From contig CAZAFH010000019.1 of assembly GCA_964484265.1 (NCBI GenBank), forward strand, positions 14,526 through 78,525: DNA of 64,000 bases, in the 5' to 3' direction. The DNA is from SIAQ01 sp964484265 (GTDB taxonomy: Bacteria > Planctomycetota > Planctomycetia > Gemmatales > Gemmataceae). A program made the position numbers and the translations under genes. The notes under the pieces were generated by a model. That model made no database searches. It was not told the DNA's origin and was given only the letters and a program-made list of their open reading frames with translations. This document shows, piece by piece, positions 34,647-43,359 of this stretch (positions are counted from its first letter, which is position 1; the number at the start of each line of letters is the position of its first letter).

Positions 34647-35438
34647 TGACTCGCCGCGAAGCAAATCGATGGCCCAGCAGCCGCGAATATGCGGATTCGA
34701 GTCGCGGCAGTGCTGCAAGATGGCAGCGTCATCGCAACCGGCTTCTTCCAGCGCATCGGCGAGGATCGGCAAGTCGCCGAAGCGATGCTCGGAATAAATC
34801 GCTTCCGCCAATCGGCGTATCGTTTCGCTGTTCCACGTCATCCATTCCGGTTTGACCTTTGGTTCATCAAACGGGTTCGGAAAAACATCTCGCAGCACAA
34901 CGGCACGCAACTTTTCCGAACTGCTACTCGCAACGGCTGCGCGAGCGCCCACGTAGGCGTACCACTGCGGTTCCGCGGCAGTCCAGACGTCACGCGGAAC
35001 GGCTTCGAGTTCGCCCACTTCCCATGCCGTGCTCAGCGCGACATAGAGCAACCGGCCAACATCCTCTTGCGGATAGGTCCGCATCGCGTTCGTAATGGCG
35101 CGGTGGATTTTTTCGCGAGTGACCGGTTCGAATGGCAATGCGCTGGCGATCAGAATTTCGCGTGTTTCCGCCAATTCAGGGGCGCTGATCGCACCGTCGG
35201 CGTACTGTTCGGTTCGTTCCACGGCGGCGCGGTATTCGCCATCGGGCAGGTCGTGCCACAGCCGTCGGCAGAAACCGCAGGCAACGAGCCGAAGCTTGCG
35301 CTGAGCGGCCGGATCGCTTTTGGCGACTCGACCGAAAAAGTGTGGCCGACGGCGTTGGAAGCGGTTCCCGAGGAATGTGAGCATCGTCGTCGGGGATTCG
35401 CACTTTTCCCAGTCGGCAGCCGTCGCGATGATGGACAT
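34608..35438 (-). CDS. hypothetical protein of a Gemmata-type paralogue family
   Basis: The 276-residue protein has an order of segments I associate with a large paralogue family of Gemmata-like genomes: AADWEKCESPTTMLTFL at the start, RKLRLVACGFCRRLWHDLPD, AVERTEQYADG, then LRDVFPNPF, PEWMTWNSETIRRLAEAIY, LPILADALEEAGCDDAAILQHC and HIRGCWAIDLLRG. The function is unknown to me. ATG 35438 has GGTGGGAG upstream; a longer frame to 35522 runs through a terminator hairpin and was rejected. It is cytoplasmic by lack of signals. Confidence 0.82.
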   Translation of the reverse strand: MSIIATAADWEKCESPTTMLTFLGNRFQRRRPHFFGRVAKSDPAAQRKLRLVACGFCRRLWHDLPDGEYRAAVERTEQYADGAISAPELAETREILIASALPFEPVTREKIHRAITNAMRTYPQEDVGRLLYVALSTAWEVGELEAVPRDVWTAAEPQWYAYVGARAAVASSSSEKLRAVVLRDVFPNPFDEPKVKPEWMTWNSETIRRLAEAIYSEHRFGDLPILADALEEAGCDDAAILQHCRDSNPHIRGCWAIDLLRGESSVIGRGGRRRSR

Positions 35439-35457
35439 GAATCGCTCCCACCAGAAA

Positions 35458-35496
35458 AGAAAAAGCCCCGGAACGCGTTGCTCCGGGGCTTTCATT
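35458..35496 (-). terminator. intrinsic terminator of the first DUF1501 gene
   Basis: On the minus strand AAAGCCCCGGA pairs with TCCGGGGCTTT around a short loop and runs into CTTTTTCTTTT. It is 59-97 bp downstream of the DUF1501 stop and just upstream of the next minus-strand gene. This is the best terminator in the window. Confidence 0.8.
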
Positions 35497-35508
35497 GAAT
35501 GTTGAATT

Positions 35509-35543
35509 ACCGTAGCCATCACGCGGAGCGTGATGGCTACGGT
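35509..35543. repeat. perfect 16-bp palindrome
   Basis: ACCGTAGCCATCACGC and its exact inverse flank a 3-bp centre (GGA). A related palindrome with GCATCACGC arms occurs at 63849-63869. It lies between the terminator and the end of the DUF1501 gene. Confidence 0.8.
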
Positions 35544-35554
35544 GAGCGTTCGCC

Positions 35555-37018
35555 TTATTGCAGGATGCCGCGAACCACGTCGCCCTGCACGAGTTCGCGC
35601 GGCTGGTTGAGGTGGTTGTAGGCGATGGTGTGCGGGTTGATGCCCAAGCTGTGGTAGATCGTGGCGAGAAGCTCACGCGGATGCACCGGGTTGTCCAGCG
35701 GCGCGGAAGCCGTGCCGTCGGAGCGGCCATGCACGTGGCCTCGGCGAACGCCGGCGCCGGCGATCAGGCCGGTGTAGCAGTACGGCCAATGATCGCGGCC
35801 ATCGGCGCTGTTGTTATTGCCCGACGTGCTCACGCCGCGGAGCGGGCTGCGGCCAAACTCGCCGACGGCGACGACGAGGGTCTCGGAAAGCAGGCCGCGA
35901 TCATCCAAGTCGGCGATCAGCGTGGACAGGCCGGCGTCGAGCATCGGCGCTGCCTGGCGACGCATGCGGTCCGGCAGGCCCTGGTGAACGTCCCACGAGT
36001 GATTGTCGGAGTTCGCAACCTTCGGCCAATTGATCTGCACGATGCGCGTGCCCGATTCCACAAGCCGACGTGCGAGCAAGCAGCACTGCCCGAACGTGTT
36101 CATGCCATAGCGCTCGCGAATGGCAGCGGGTTCCTGCGCGAGTGCGAAAGCGTTTCGCGCCCGGCCCGAGAGCACGAGATTGAGCGCCTGACTGTAGTAT
36201 TCAGGCAAATCGTAGCGGGCGACGGCTCGCTCGATGTCGCCCATCCCCGCAGAAAGCTGATCGCGCAGTCGGCCGCGGCGTTCCAATCGCGACGCGGATA
36301 CTTCCGGGCGAAGCTGAAGGTCTTCGACCGAAATGCGGTTCATCTTGTTCATGTCCATATCATCGCCCGAGGGGAACAGATAATACGGATCATAAGCTCG
36401 GCCGAGGAATCCCGCCGTGCCGCCCTTGTTTACGACGTTGCTCTCTTGCAGCGGCCGAGGCATCATGACGAAGGGAAGCGTCGGCTGTGTTGGCGGACGC
36501 AGACGCACGACCTGGCAACCGTAGTGCGGATAGTCGCGCGGTGTCGGCGGTTCCAGCTGGCCTGAAGGGCTGACGGCGTCGGCCTGGTAGCCTGTCATCA
36601 TCTGATAAATAGCCGCCGTGTGATTGAACAACCCGATCGGCGTGTAGCTCATCGTGCGCAGGACGGTCGTCTTGTCCACGATGCCTGCGATGCGCGGCAG
36701 CAATTCCGTGAACTGCGTGCCGGCGATACGCGTATTGATCGGGTTGAAGATGCTGCGCACGCGATCGGTGGCGTTTGGCTTCGGATCCCAGAGGTCGAGA
36801 TGGCTCGGCCCGCCTTGCAGGTAGATCATGATGACGCTGCGAGCGCGATCCCAACCCGGACCGCCGTTCGGCGCCGCCGGTGCGCTGGCTGAGGCCTTCG
36901 CGGAAAAAACATCTGCCAGGGACAATCCGAGCATCGCCGATCCGCCGACGCTTAATAGCTCTCGGCGAGTTAGGCCGTCGCAGGTTGCCTTACCTTGATC
37001 TCCAGGAATCACGAGCAT
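35555..37018 (-). CDS. DUF1501 protein with Tat-like signal
   Basis: The 487-residue protein is a typical planctomycete DUF1501 member, related to the alkaline-phosphatase/sulfatase fold. Signatures are IMIYLQGGPSHLDLWDPKP, LRTMSYTPIGLFNHTAA, SWDVHQGLPDRM, VVAVGEFGRSP and GRDHWPYCYTGLIAGAGVRRGHVHG. The N-terminus has LTRRELLSVGGSAMLGLSLADVFSA, a twin-arginine-type signal, so export is likely. ATG 37018 has GGAGGAC upstream and was chosen over 37063. In this phylum such genes often follow DUF1549/DUF1553 genes; none is adjacent here. Confidence 0.92.
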   Translation of the reverse strand: MLVIPGDQGKATCDGLTRRELLSVGGSAMLGLSLADVFSAKASASAPAAPNGGPGWDRARSVIMIYLQGGPSHLDLWDPKPNATDRVRSIFNPINTRIAGTQFTELLPRIAGIVDKTTVLRTMSYTPIGLFNHTAAIYQMMTGYQADAVSPSGQLEPPTPRDYPHYGCQVVRLRPPTQPTLPFVMMPRPLQESNVVNKGGTAGFLGRAYDPYYLFPSGDDMDMNKMNRISVEDLQLRPEVSASRLERRGRLRDQLSAGMGDIERAVARYDLPEYYSQALNLVLSGRARNAFALAQEPAAIRERYGMNTFGQCCLLARRLVESGTRIVQINWPKVANSDNHSWDVHQGLPDRMRRQAAPMLDAGLSTLIADLDDRGLLSETLVVAVGEFGRSPLRGVSTSGNNNSADGRDHWPYCYTGLIAGAGVRRGHVHGRSDGTASAPLDNPVHPRELLATIYHSLGINPHTIAYNHLNQPRELVQGDVVRGILQ

Positions 37019-37191
37019 CGAAACGTCCTCCGAGGGAGTTTTTTCGGTGGGAATGTATTTCAACAGTTTACCGGATTTCCGCCTGTAATGGAAGTAAAAA
37101 AACCCGGAATCTGATTTCGCTTCGGATCGATGAGACTCGATAGAATGAACCGGAAATCATTCATTTGTCAGCCCAGCGAGAGGGAGTTTCC

Positions 37192-37626
37192 ATGCGAGTA
37201 GCCCTATTTGCCCTGTCACTCTTTACCTTCGCCGTCGCCGCAGGCGGACCGGGCGATCAAAAACAGGAGCTGAATCGGCTCCAGGGCACGTGGCGTTTGG
37301 TCTCCGTCGAAGTCGATGGTCAAACCCTACCTCCAGAGAAATCGCCCAAAGAGATCGTCATTGCCGGAATGAAGCTATCGGGCGTCGGCCCGGAGATGAC
37401 CATCACCATCAACGCAGCGAAAAAGCCAAAGTGGATCGATCTCGCGTTCAAAAAAGGAGAAAAGGACTACCCCATCAGGGCCATTTATGAACTGAACGGC
37501 GACGACTTCAAACTTTGCTTCCCGCTGGCGCCCGTCGGAAAAACATTCGAAAACGAGCGTCCGGAGAGTTTTGAAACCAAAGGCAAAGGCGTCGTTCTCT
37601 TCAAGGCGAAACGCTCGGCGAATTAA
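37192..37626 (+). CDS. TIGR03067-type secreted protein
   Basis: The 144-residue protein has a signal peptide (MRVALFALSLFTFAVAAG) and then the family opening ELNRLQGTWRLVSVEVDGQ. A lipocalin-like beta sequence follows, with PKWIDLAFKKGE and AIYELNGDDFKLCF. TIGR03067 proteins are common and multicopy in planctomycetes; their role is not established. ATG 37192 has GAGAGGGAG upstream. It is convergent with the amidohydrolase-like gene, 44 bp apart. Confidence 0.88.
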   Translation: MRVALFALSLFTFAVAAGGPGDQKQELNRLQGTWRLVSVEVDGQTLPPEKSPKEIVIAGMKLSGVGPEMTITINAAKKPKWIDLAFKKGEKDYPIRAIYELNGDDFKLCFPLAPVGKTFENERPESFETKGKGVVLFKAKRSAN

Positions 37627-37670
37627 CGCGATCCGCGATCTATCGATGATTGGAATGCGGGCGGTCCGCT

Positions 37671-38507
37671 TCATAGCTTGAAAAGTGACCTCGCGTTGCC
37701 CTCGAATACCGCCTGGTGATGCGGCTCGTCAAAGAGTTGCCGCACAAAATTCGGATAGACGTTCATGGGGGCCAACGGCCAGTCGGTGCCATACAGGAAT
37801 CGGTCGGGCCGTTCGGTGAACTCGATGGCATACCGCACTCGCTCAACGGTACGCGATAAATATCCAGACGCCGTGATCTTGGCGAAATGGGCGGCGTCGC
37901 CGACAAGGATCGCGCACACGTCTGCCCATACGTTGTCGTTCTTGAACATCACCTCGGCTGCGTCCATGCACCACGGGTTGCCGAAGTGGGCCATCACGAA
38001 CTTGACGTTTGGGTTATCGACGGCAACCTCGTCGATGAGCAACGGATGCGCGAATTTGACCTTGGCTTTCCGAGACCAGTTGTCCCCGGTGTGGAAGATG
38101 AACGGCACGTCATAGCGGGCGGCCAGTTCGAAGTACGGACGGTACCCGGGGGAGTCCGGCCCGTGATGGAGGTAGCCAAGGTAGCCCTTGAGCGCCACGA
38201 CTTTGCCGGACCGAAGTTGACATTCGACTCGCTGCAGATGGTCGGTCCCAGTGCGAGTCGGATCGGCGATACCGATAGCGCGTAAGGCTGGTAGCCGTTC
38301 AGCGATGCGCAAGGTGGAGGCAACGCCGAGTGCGTCGTCGCCCTCGCCGCCCAGGTGCCCCATCCCCAATAACACTCGCGCCCCGGACAGCTGCATCTCC
38401 TCTTGCAATGCCTCGACCAATTTCTCGATCGGGCCGTCATAGAGATCGGTCAGCGGTTTCACGCCTGGCAGGTTCGGATGGACCGCGTGAATATGCATGT
38501 CGATCAT
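37671..38507 (-). CDS. amidohydrolase-family protein (metal-dependent TIM-barrel hydrolase)
   Basis: The 278-residue protein has the amidohydrolase_2 layout: MIDMHIHAVHP with the H-x-H metal site at the N-terminus, VALKGYLGY with a possible Lys, VPFIFHTGDNW, VKFVMAHFGNPW, and the final acidic ligand in FLYGTDWPLAP. It ends FEGNARSLFKL, as is usual for this group (NAxRLFxL). Substrates of the group include decarboxylated or lactone-type compounds; none can be assigned here. ATG 38507 has AAGGGG upstream. It is cytoplasmic. Confidence 0.87.
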   Translation of the reverse strand: MIDMHIHAVHPNLPGVKPLTDLYDGPIEKLVEALQEEMQLSGARVLLGMGHLGGEGDDALGVASTLRIAERLPALRAIGIADPTRTGTDHLQRVECQLRSGKVVALKGYLGYLHHGPDSPGYRPYFELAARYDVPFIFHTGDNWSRKAKVKFAHPLLIDEVAVDNPNVKFVMAHFGNPWCMDAAEVMFKNDNVWADVCAILVGDAAHFAKITASGYLSRTVERVRYAIEFTERPDRFLYGTDWPLAPMNVYPNFVRQLFDEPHHQAVFEGNARSLFKL

Positions 38508-38632
38508 GACGCCCCTTGTTAGTTTGATAGATCCGCTCATGATCCCATGCGTCAAGCGGATTTAGAGTTTCGGGAGACCTACGGCCGATTCGCGCGGCAT
38601 GATCGGAGACAGTGTCATTACGAGGAACGCCG

Positions 38633-39571
38633 TTATTTCTTTGCAATGTTTCCAAAGCAGCGTGCGACCCAGGCGGATAGGTCGGGCAACGGGCCAGTGA
38701 TTGGCGTCGTAACCGGGTAGCCTTGAGCGTCCAGGGGAACTGTGACAAACTCCGGCGGTTCCGGACCGTTCACATGGAATCGGCCGATCGGTGTTTTGGT
38801 TTTCCAGTTGACGACGCAAACCTCCAATGCGATTATCTGGCTGCCGATTCGGAGCTCTTGCGATTTGACCCCGGCGAGTGGAATCGCCTTGGTCTTCGCC
38901 ACATAATTGCGGTTGCCCGGCTTGTAGGAATGGCCAACGACCTGGAAAACCACATCGACGTCGTCTGGGTTCGCACGCAAGGCAATCGGCAGTTTCTCGT
39001 GATCCAGATGAAGCGATAGGGCATCCAAAATCGCTGCCTTGCCTTTCAGACTTGTTGGCAACGTCGTGGTGAGCACCGTCTCGTTCGATAGGGTCCTGGC
39101 TTCCTTCGCGAGTTCCGCATACTTTGCACTTCGAAGCGCGGCCGCCTTGATTCGCTCCGCTTCTTCGCGTTTTTTCTTTTCGGCGGCGAGGCGAATCCCT
39201 TCCTGGCGTTCCACCTCCAGCAGCAACGTCCCCCGTGCCTCTTCAATTCGGCGTTTCTCAGCTTCATCCTTTTTGCGGGCGCGCTCGGCCACCGTTTCAT
39301 TAATGCGTGTTTTCAGATGGTCAAATTTCGCTCGGATCGCCGCTGCCTCTGAAGTTCCGAACCAAAGTCCGTCGAGCCGACGTGTGTCGCGCTCAATTTC
39401 TTCGAGCCTGAAAGCAAACGATTGTGTGCTCCACCAATCCGGAAATGGTTGATTGACATCGACCCAGCTTAGCCGGCTGACAGTTTGGGAATCGTCCCAC
39501 CATTTGTACCCGACGCCGCCGCCCGCAACGATCAGGCCGATCACAACAAGCACAATGAGGGGTTTCTTCAT
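38633..39571 (-). CDS. membrane-anchored coiled-coil protein of unknown function
   Basis: I do not recognise this 312-residue protein. It begins with an N-terminal anchor or signal helix (MKKPLIVLVVIGLIVAGGGVGY), then a Trp-rich segment. A long charged coiled coil spans about residues 75-160 (AERARKKDEAEKRRIEEARG, KKKREEAERIKAAA). A C-terminal beta-rich domain contains VDVVFQVVGHSYKPG and ALEVCVVNWKTKTPIGRF. ATG 39571 has GGAGGAGC upstream; the 39592 start is less likely. The bulk should face the periplasm. Confidence 0.7.
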   Translation of the reverse strand: MKKPLIVLVVIGLIVAGGGVGYKWWDDSQTVSRLSWVDVNQPFPDWWSTQSFAFRLEEIERDTRRLDGLWFGTSEAAAIRAKFDHLKTRINETVAERARKKDEAEKRRIEEARGTLLLEVERQEGIRLAAEKKKREEAERIKAAALRSAKYAELAKEARTLSNETVLTTTLPTSLKGKAAILDALSLHLDHEKLPIALRANPDDVDVVFQVVGHSYKPGNRNYVAKTKAIPLAGVKSQELRIGSQIIALEVCVVNWKTKTPIGRFHVNGPEPPEFVTVPLDAQGYPVTTPITGPLPDLSAWVARCFGNIAKK

Positions 39572-39636
39572 GGGCAGCTCCTCCGAAAGCACGCAGATCA
39601 GATGGACAAAACTCAGCGTTTAGGGTGGCTTGAAAA

Positions 39637-39731
39637 ATAACTTCCGTATCTGCCGCTTGCGGCTTAGCGCTCAGCATGGTGCCCTGTTGAGCGCTAAGCC
39701 GCAAGCGGCAAACGCAAATCGGGAAGTTATT
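39637..39731. repeat. CTTAGCGCTC palindrome, copy B2
   Basis: Inner arms TGCCGCTTGCGGCTTAGCGC (39651-39673) and their inverse (39688-39710) flank a GCATGGTGCCCTGT centre. Outer bases AATAACTTCC at both ends extend the symmetry. It separates two minus-strand genes. Confidence 0.78.
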
Positions 39732-39744
39732 CTTCGCACGATAC

Positions 39745-41103
39745 CTAGCGAAGAATTTCCTCGATCACACTTCCGGAACTCAACGGCCAGGGCCGGTTCA
39801 GGGCGTCGCGGATTTCGGTGTGCGGGTCGATGCCGAGCTGGTGATACATCGTTGCGGATAGATCTTCGGGCCGGCAGGCGTCGCGCGATGGGTAAGCGCC
39901 GATGCGATCGCTGACGCCATGCACATGCCCGCCGCGCACGCCGCCGCCTGCCAACAGCACGGTGTAGCATTGTGGCCAATGGTCGCGGCCGGCGATGTTG
40001 TTGATACGCGGGCCGCGCCCGAATTCGCCCGCCCACACCACCAGCGTTTCATCCAATAGCCCGCGCGAATGCAGGTCTTCGAGCAGCGTCGGCAATGTCT
40101 GGTCGGTGATCGGCAGCAGATAATCGTTGAGGATCGGATACATCGGCACACTGTTGAACCCGTGCGTATCCCAGCCGCCCGATACCGTGGATTGTCCGCC
40201 GATCGAGGCCGCAAAATATACAGTCACGAACTTCACGCCGACTTCCACCAACCGCCGGGCGAGCAGGCAACTCTGCCCGTACGGCGTTCGGCCATAGCGC
40301 TCGCGCATGTGGATCGGCTCGCTCGCCAGGTCGAACGCTCGGCGAAAGCGCGGGCTGGTCAGCATCGTCAGTGCTCGGCGATTCAGCGCGTCGATGCCAC
40401 GCGCCCGCGCGGAGATCTCCAATATCTCCGTCGAGCGGTCGATCAAGTCCATCATCTCTCGGCGATTTTGCAAGCGCTCCGCAGTCAAACCCGCCGGCAA
40501 GCTGAGTTCGGGCAGGCGGAAGTCGTCGCTATTCGGATCCTGCTGAATGAAAAACGGATCGTAGGTCTGCCCCAGAAAGCTTGCGTGCTGCCCCGGCGTA
40601 ATCGAGCCATCGGCGATGACGTAGGGATACGAAACAAAACTCGGTGTGCCCGGTTCCGATGGAGCGAAGCGATCGACAACCGAGCCATATGCCGGCAAGA
40701 GCTCGCGCGAATCGCGCAGGCGCTGATCGTCCGTTGGCGGGGCGAAACCGGTGAGGCTGTAGTAGCCGGCGGAGTTGTGGTTGCGCATCTCATGCCGAAC
40801 CGTGCGGATCAGCGTCACCTTGTCCATGTGCGGGGCCAGGCGCGGCAGCTTTTCGCAAATCTGAATGCCCGGCGCCGAGGTCTGGATCGGCCGATAGATG
40901 CCGCGAAACTCCGGCGGCACGCCAGGCTTCATGTCGAAGGTGTCCACATGGCTCGGACCGCCGTACTGATGCAGGAAGATGACCGACTTCGTGCGTGCGC
41001 GACCGCGCCGCGGTGCAGGCGACGCCTCGACGAGCGGCGCCAGCTGCGTGCCGAGCAAACCGAGACTACCGATTTCGAGCAACGAGCGGCGGGTAAGGTG
41101 CAT
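39745..41103 (-). CDS. DUF1501 protein with Tat-like signal (second copy)
   Basis: The 452-residue protein belongs to the same family as the gene at 35.6 kb but is clearly diverged. Signatures are VIFLHQYGGPSHVDTFDMKP, LIRTVRHEMRNHNSAGYYSL, GGWDTHGFN, VVWAGEFGRGPRINN and GRDHWPQCYTVLLAGGGVRGGHVHG. It ends EEILR. The N-terminus MHLTRRSLLEIGSLGLLGTQL is twin-arginine-like. ATG 41103 has GAGGCGAC upstream. It precedes ApbE on the same strand order only at a distance, so an operon is not evident. Confidence 0.92.
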   Translation of the reverse strand: MHLTRRSLLEIGSLGLLGTQLAPLVEASPAPRRGRARTKSVIFLHQYGGPSHVDTFDMKPGVPPEFRGIYRPIQTSAPGIQICEKLPRLAPHMDKVTLIRTVRHEMRNHNSAGYYSLTGFAPPTDDQRLRDSRELLPAYGSVVDRFAPSEPGTPSFVSYPYVIADGSITPGQHASFLGQTYDPFFIQQDPNSDDFRLPELSLPAGLTAERLQNRREMMDLIDRSTEILEISARARGIDALNRRALTMLTSPRFRRAFDLASEPIHMRERYGRTPYGQSCLLARRLVEVGVKFVTVYFAASIGGQSTVSGGWDTHGFNSVPMYPILNDYLLPITDQTLPTLLEDLHSRGLLDETLVVWAGEFGRGPRINNIAGRDHWPQCYTVLLAGGGVRGGHVHGVSDRIGAYPSRDACRPEDLSATMYHQLGIDPHTEIRDALNRPWPLSSGSVIEEILR

Positions 41104-41181
41104 GAATGTCGCCTCGGAAGCGTTTTGTGGAAGGTAGTTATTTATTGTCACTCAGAAAGAATGAGCAGGCAAGGGGAAAAC

Positions 41182-42231
41182 CTATTTCCCTACGTCTACT
41201 TCATCCCTGGCGCGTCCGAGCACTTCCAGTCGGTGCGGCGAATTCGCGGCGATGAGCACGGCGCCGACCTCCGGATGAGCCTCGCAGAAAGCGCGAGTCT
41301 TTTCGATGCCGAGAATGAAAAACGCCGTCGCCAAGGCATCCGCCTCGGCGGCGATAGGCGCCGTGGCCGTCGCGCTCAGCATGCCCTCAGCAGGCCAACC
41401 GCTGCGCGGATCGAGCAGATGCCCGAGCGTTCGGCCCTCGTGTATGAAATGCTGCTGCGTCGCGGCCGACGTCGCCATCGCGCGATTGCGTAGGTGTACA
41501 GTCGCCCGACGAACCGTCGGGTTGCGCGGGTCGGTCAAGCCGATAGCCCAGCCGAGCCGATCCGGCCCGCCATCACCCTGGGCGAGCAGACTGCTATGTC
41601 CGCCGTGCAGAAAGATATTGGAAGCATCGCCCAACTCGCGCGCGACCGCCAGAGCGCAATCGAGTGCATAGCCCTTGCCGATGCTGCCGAGATTGATCTC
41701 GACGCCCGGCTTGCGAAACGATACCGTTTGCCGATCCGCGTTGAGCAACACATGCGCCCAGCCGCTCTGTTCCCTTGCATTGACATGCTGGTGCGAAGTA
41801 GGCATCCGGCCTTGCCTGCGGAAGAAACCCCAGGTCTTGATCAGCGCGCCGATGGCGATGTCGAACGCCCCTTCCGTTTCGCGATGCATTCGTTCCGCCA
41901 AACTGAGCAGGTTGAAAAGATTCGGCTCGACGCGCATGGCCCGATGTGCCGCCGTCGCATTGAGCCGACTGACTTCGCTCGAATCGCGGTAAACGGTGAG
42001 CTGCGCTTCGAGCCGATCGATCTCGTCAAGCGCGGCACCGGCAACGTCGTTGGCCTGATCGGCGCCGAACGGGAGAATGACCTCGAACGTCGTCGCCATC
42101 GCACGCCGGGAAAAACGCAGCAACACCGGGTCGGTCGGCGCGGGATCGGGCGCGATCTCATCGGCGATGCCAAGCACCGGACCGGCTACTTTCGCCACCT
42201 GGCGCGGATGGAAAAAATCTCGGCGATTCAC
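41182..42231 (-). CDS. apbE: FAD:protein FMN transferase (ApbE family)
   Basis: ApbE attaches FMN covalently to Ser/Thr residues of exported flavoproteins. Signatures are MATTFEVILP at the start of the core, EIDRLEAQLTVYRDSSEVSRLN, INLGSIGKGYALD, FLHGGHSSLLAQG, and the magnesium-site region HLLDPRSGWPAEG with SATATAPIAAEADALATAFFILG. The GTG at 42231 (VNRRDFF) was chosen because GGAGGG lies upstream and because it gives an NRRDFF twin-arginine-like start. The length is 349 residues. The gene is divergent from a radical SAM gene across 64 bp. No flavinylated partner was recognised in the window. Confidence 0.9.
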   Translation of the reverse strand: MNRRDFFHPRQVAKVAGPVLGIADEIAPDPAPTDPVLLRFSRRAMATTFEVILPFGADQANDVAGAALDEIDRLEAQLTVYRDSSEVSRLNATAAHRAMRVEPNLFNLLSLAERMHRETEGAFDIAIGALIKTWGFFRRQGRMPTSHQHVNAREQSGWAHVLLNADRQTVSFRKPGVEINLGSIGKGYALDCALAVARELGDASNIFLHGGHSSLLAQGDGGPDRLGWAIGLTDPRNPTVRRATVHLRNRAMATSAATQQHFIHEGRTLGHLLDPRSGWPAEGMLSATATAPIAAEADALATAFFILGIEKTRAFCEAHPEVGAVLIAANSPHRLEVLGRARDEVDVGK

Positions 42232-42295
42232 ATCGACCCTCCGAATTGGTAACTTCAATGTATCGCATCGCCGACGATTTGTAAAACATCTACCT

Positions 42296-43195
42296 ATGCC
42301 GCTTTCGTTGAACATCCTCGAACCGCCGAGCGTGCCGATTCGGCATCTCGACGCGCTTTGGTTTCAGGTCGCCGGCACACGGTGCAATCTCACGTGCAGC
42401 CATTGCTTCATTTCGTGCAGTCCGCACAATCATAGCTTCGGGTTCCTCGACCTCGAAACCGTCGAACGCCATCTCGCGGAATCGGTCACGCTCGGCGTCA
42501 AGGAATACTACTTCACCGGCGGCGAGCCATTCCTCAATCCTGACATGGTCGCCATCCTCGAACGCACGCTCTTGATCGGCCCGGCGACCGTGTTGACCAA
42601 CGGCACGGTGCTGCGCGAGGATTGGCTGCGCCGGCTACGCGCGGCCGCGGATGCCTCGATCTACAGCCTCGAATTTCGCGTCTCGCTCGACGGCGCCTGC
42701 GCGGCTGACAACGACCCGATTCGCGGCGAAGGCACGTTCGCCCGCATCCTCGCCGGCGTGAAGCGGCTGCTTGACTTCGGCTTTCTGCCAATCCTCACCG
42801 TGACCAGAACGTGCGATGAGCAAGACGATGCCGAGTTGTTCGCCGAGTTCGTCGCGATGCTCAAGGCGATCGGCTACTCGCGCCCGCGCGTCAAGATCCT
42901 GCCGACCCTTCGCATCGGGGCCGAAGCGTCGCGCCAGCGCGGCTACCATGGCGACGAGCGCGTGACCGACGAGATGCTCGCCGATTTCGACGCCAGTCTG
43001 CTCGTATGCAGCAGTAGCCGAACCGTCACCGATCGCGGCGTGTTCACATGTCCGATCCTGATCGAATCCCCCGCCGCGCGATTGGGCATGACGCTTGCCA
43101 AATCGCTTCGTCCCGCCCCGCTCGGCAGCGCGGCATGCCACACCTGCTGGCAGCATGGTTCACTCTGTTCAAACGTGACGCCGAAACCAGAATGA
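42296..43195 (+). CDS. radical SAM protein
   Basis: The 299-residue protein carries the 4Fe-4S/SAM motif C-x3-C-x2-C in GTRCNLTCSHCF, followed by the glycine motif YYFTGGEPFLNPDMV, TVLTNGTVL and a barrel of normal length. The second half has DEMLADFDAS and ends with TCWQHGSLCSNV, where extra Cys residues might bind an auxiliary cluster. It resembles MoaA/SPASM-like proteins of unknown substrate. ATG 42296 was chosen; an in-frame extension to 42077 runs into the divergent apbE gene. No peptide or cofactor genes lie next to it. Confidence 0.88.
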   Translation: MPLSLNILEPPSVPIRHLDALWFQVAGTRCNLTCSHCFISCSPHNHSFGFLDLETVERHLAESVTLGVKEYYFTGGEPFLNPDMVAILERTLLIGPATVLTNGTVLREDWLRRLRAAADASIYSLEFRVSLDGACAADNDPIRGEGTFARILAGVKRLLDFGFLPILTVTRTCDEQDDAELFAEFVAMLKAIGYSRPRVKILPTLRIGAEASRQRGYHGDERVTDEMLADFDASLLVCSSSRTVTDRGVFTCPILIESPAARLGMTLAKSLRPAPLGSAACHTCWQHGSLCSNVTPKPE

Positions 43196-43201
43196 AATAC
43201 C

Positions 43202-43288
43202 CAAGCCCCACCATGAGCGAAGCGATTGGTGGGGGTGAATACGCCAAATGATCACCCCCAGGAATCGCTGCGCTCATCCTGGGGCTTG
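43202..43288. repeat. REP/BIME-like double hairpin, copy A4
   Basis: The left arm is CCCCACCA ... TTGGTGGGG around TGAGCGAAGCGA; the right arm is CCCCCAGGA ... TCCTGGGG around the inverted loop. The arms differ at about 5 positions, but each keeps its own pairing. It starts 7 bp after the radical SAM stop. Confidence 0.78.
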
Positions 43289-43359
43289 TAGTAGGATAAT
43301 TTGTATCATGAACACTGACGCCTACAACTCGTCGCTGAAAACCACCCAAGGACTGAATC

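Noticed and set aside
40069..41493. Plus-strand ORF of 474 codons
   Set aside because: It runs antisense across both the DUF1501 and apbE genes.
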